Positions 33,726-34,991 of a stretch of DNA of 34,991 nucleotides are shown here, in pieces. A program made the position numbers and the translations under genes. The notes under the pieces are model-generated. The model worked only from the letters and a program-made list of their open reading frames with translations. It made no database searches and was not told where the DNA came from. Numbering within the stretch: position 1 is the first letter of the stretch; each line of letters opens with the position of its first letter. Source of the DNA: Comamonadaceae bacterium (GTDB lineage: Bacteria > Pseudomonadota > Gammaproteobacteria > Burkholderiales > Burkholderiaceae_C); contig JAUWAE010000007.1 of NCBI GenBank assembly GCA_030602185.1, positions 1 through 34,991 of the forward strand, in the 5' to 3' direction.

Positions 33726-34829
33726 TCAGGCCAGCGACTGCTCCAGCCCCTGCACCAGGATGTCGCGCGGCAGGTCGATGCCGATGAACACCATCTTGCT
33801 CTGGCGCGGCTCGTCGGCCTTCCACTCGGGGCCCAGATCGGAGCCCATGAGCTGGTGCACGCCCTGGAAGATCACCTTGCGCTCGGTCCCCTTCATGTGC
33901 AGCACGCCCTTGTAGCGCAGCAGCTTGGGGCCGTACACCTGCACGATGGCGCCGAGAAAGTCCTCCAGCTTGGCCGGGTCGAACGGGCGCTCGGCACGGT
34001 AGACGAAGCTTTTCACGTCGTCGTCGTGATGGTGGTGGTGGGCGTGCGAGGGGTGGTCGCAGTGCTCGCCGTGGGCATGGTCGTGGTGACCGTGACCGTG
34101 GCCTTCGTGCTCGCAGTGGCCGTGGTCATGGTCGCAATGGCTGTGGTCGTGGTGGTCGTGCCCGTGGTCGTCGGCCTTGAGGAAATCGGGGTCGATGTCT
34201 AGCTTGGCGTTGAGGTTGAAGCCGCGCAGGTCGAGCACCTTGTTGAGCGCCACTTCCCCGAAGTGCACCGTCTCGATCGGGGCGCGCGGGTTCATGTGCT
34301 TGAGGCGGTGGGTCAGCGCGTCCAGTGCCTCGGCGTCCACCAGGTCGGCCTTGCTGATGAAGATCTGGTCGGCAAAACCCACTTGGCGCTGCGCCTCGAC
34401 CCGGTGGTCGAGCTGCTGCATGGCGTGCTTGGCGTCCACCAGCGTCACGATGGAGTCCAGCAGGTAGCTCTCGGCCACCTCGTCGTCCATGAAGAAGGTC
34501 TGCGCCACCGGGCCGGGGTCGGCCAGACCGGTGGTTTCGATCACCACCCGCTCGAAGTCGAGCTGGCCCTTGCGCTTCTTGGCCGCCAGCAGCTGCAGCG
34601 TGCTGCGCAGGTCCTCGCGGATGGTGCAGCAGACGCAGCCGTTGCTCATCTGGATGATCTGCTCCTCGGTGTCGGCCACCAGGATGTCGTTGTCGATGTT
34701 CTCTTCGCCGAACTCGTTTTCGATGACGGCGATCTTCTGGCCGTGCGCTTCGGACAGCACGCGCTTGAGCAGGGTGGTTTTGCCGGAACCGAGGAAGCCG
34801 GTGAGGATGGTGGCGGGAATCAGGGCCAT
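33726..34829 (-). CDS. COG0523 (CobW/YjiA/ZNG-type) metal-chaperone GTPase with His-rich insert
   Basis: A G3E-family P-loop GTPase of 367 residues. Walker A GFLGSGKT is at 11-18, the metal-binding CXCC motif (NGCVCC) at 63-68 with Cys65, Cys67 and Cys68, the ETTGLADPGP segment at about 98-107 and the guanine-specificity SKAD at 159-162. A His/Asp-rich stretch at about 220-271 has some 24 histidines plus three cysteines and separates the GTPase from the C-terminal CobW domain (about 272-367). Such proteins hand zinc, cobalt or nickel to client proteins. The metal cannot be told from sequence, and no cobalamin genes are near, so CobW in the B12 sense is unlikely. It lies 178 bases before dksA. 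Confidence 0.93.
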   Translation of the reverse strand: MALIPATILTGFLGSGKTTLLKRVLSEAHGQKIAVIENEFGEENIDNDILVADTEEQIIQMSNGCVCCTIREDLRSTLQLLAAKKRKGQLDFERVVIETTGLADPGPVAQTFFMDDEVAESYLLDSIVTLVDAKHAMQQLDHRVEAQRQVGFADQIFISKADLVDAEALDALTHRLKHMNPRAPIETVHFGEVALNKVLDLRGFNLNAKLDIDPDFLKADDHGHDHHDHSHCDHDHGHCEHEGHGHGHHDHAHGEHCDHPSHAHHHHHDDDVKSFVYRAERPFDPAKLEDFLGAIVQVYGPKLLRYKGVLHMKGTERKVIFQGVHQLMGSDLGPEWKADEPRQSKMVFIGIDLPRDILVQGLEQSLA

Positions 34830-34850
34830 GGTGTGTCAGGACAAGTGGGG

Positions 34851-34870
34851 AACGGGCCGCAACGGGCCCC
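34851..34870. repeat. Tandem 10-bp direct repeat in the GTPase leader
   Basis: AACGGGCCGC is followed at once by AACGGGCCCC, two decamers differing at one position. They lie 22 bases before the COG0523 GTPase start. They may be a duplication or a binding site; no function can be assigned. Confidence 0.4.
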
Positions 34871-34941
34871 TTGAAAGCAGTGTAGTGCGGCTGTCAAGTG
34901 CCCGGTGGGCGTGTGGCCTCGCTCGCGGAGGCCTTGCGGGC

Positions 34942-34991
34942 TCAATGGCGCCGCACCAGCACCAGCCCTTTGAGGTACTCGCCCTCGGGGA
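34942..34991 (-). CDS. 3' end of an unidentified minus-strand gene
   Basis: The last 15 codons and a TGA (34942-34944) of a frame that enters from the right edge. The peptide is PEGEYLKGLVLVRRH. It is in the same direction as the COG0523 gene, 112 bases upstream of it. Too little is present to name the family. Confidence 0.5.
   Translation of the reverse strand, partial: PEGEYLKGLVLVRRH

Noticed and set aside
34879-34897. TTGACA and TACACT upstream of the COG0523 GTPase as a promoter
   Set aside because: Both hexamers are good matches but only seven bases apart, so they cannot act as a -35/-10 pair.
34830-34941. Zur-type palindrome before the COG0523 GTPase
   Set aside because: I looked for an AT-rich TGTTATA-like inverted repeat and found none.
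1-34991. CRISPR arrays, tRNA or rRNA genes, insertion sequences, phage genes or integrase sites
   Set aside because: No regular repeat-spacer units, no cloverleaf-like segments, no transposase or integrase motifs seen; the window is contiguous housekeeping DNA.

Overview
The window is a high-GC chromosomal segment of a betaproteobacterium, most likely a member of the Burkholderiales close to the Comamonadaceae. This rests on the complete mraZ-to-lpxC division and cell-wall (dcw) cluster, the hslUV / STAS-protein / dksA / COG0523-GTPase neighbourhood, a DksA with a degenerate zinc finger, and a meso-diaminopimelate-type MurE. Nearly all of it is housekeeping DNA. I see no phage, insertion sequence, CRISPR array, tRNA or rRNA. 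No gene-free stretch exceeds about 220 bases.

Left part (1-10,600, mostly + strand): a partial rodA on the minus strand is divergent from a YqiA-type esterase, followed by radA. Next comes a queuosine (7-deazaguanine) block, yhhQ-queC-queD-queE. Its leader folds like a preQ1 class-I riboswitch whose 3' end is the yhhQ ribosome-binding site. The queD product is unusual: three pterin-synthase (PTPS) repeats in one chain, of which only the middle one keeps the full active site. Then come an RNase II-type exonuclease, a TonB-like protein overlapping mtgA, and ruvC.

Middle part (10,603-29,174, minus strand): the dcw cluster read in transcription order is mraZ-rsmH-ftsL-ftsI-murE-murF-mraY-murD-ftsW-murG-murC-ddl-ftsQ-ftsA-ftsZ-lpxC, plus a 58-residue membrane protein after lpxC. 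From rsmH to ddl every adjacent pair overlaps, mostly by four bases. This cluster makes the cytoplasmic and lipid-linked peptidoglycan precursors and builds the divisome around FtsZ/FtsA/FtsQ/FtsL/FtsW/FtsI. The mraZ leader carries four 10-bp-spaced AGTG(G/C) repeats that look like the MraZ operator.

Right part (29,393-34,991, minus strand): a COG0523 GTPase with a long His-rich insert, dksA, a large two-STAS-like-domain protein of unknown function, and hslV-hslU, then a run of hairpins before the dcw promoter. The last 50 bases hold the 3' end of another minus-strand gene.

The most notable points are the putative preQ1 riboswitch, the triple-domain QueD, -10-like hexamers lying 7-8 bases before several start codons (suggesting leaderless mRNAs), the MraZ repeat array, the zinc-ligand-poor DksA beside a metal-chaperone GTPase, and a patch of atypical codon use inside rsmH. 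I do not see a clearly new multi-gene system here.
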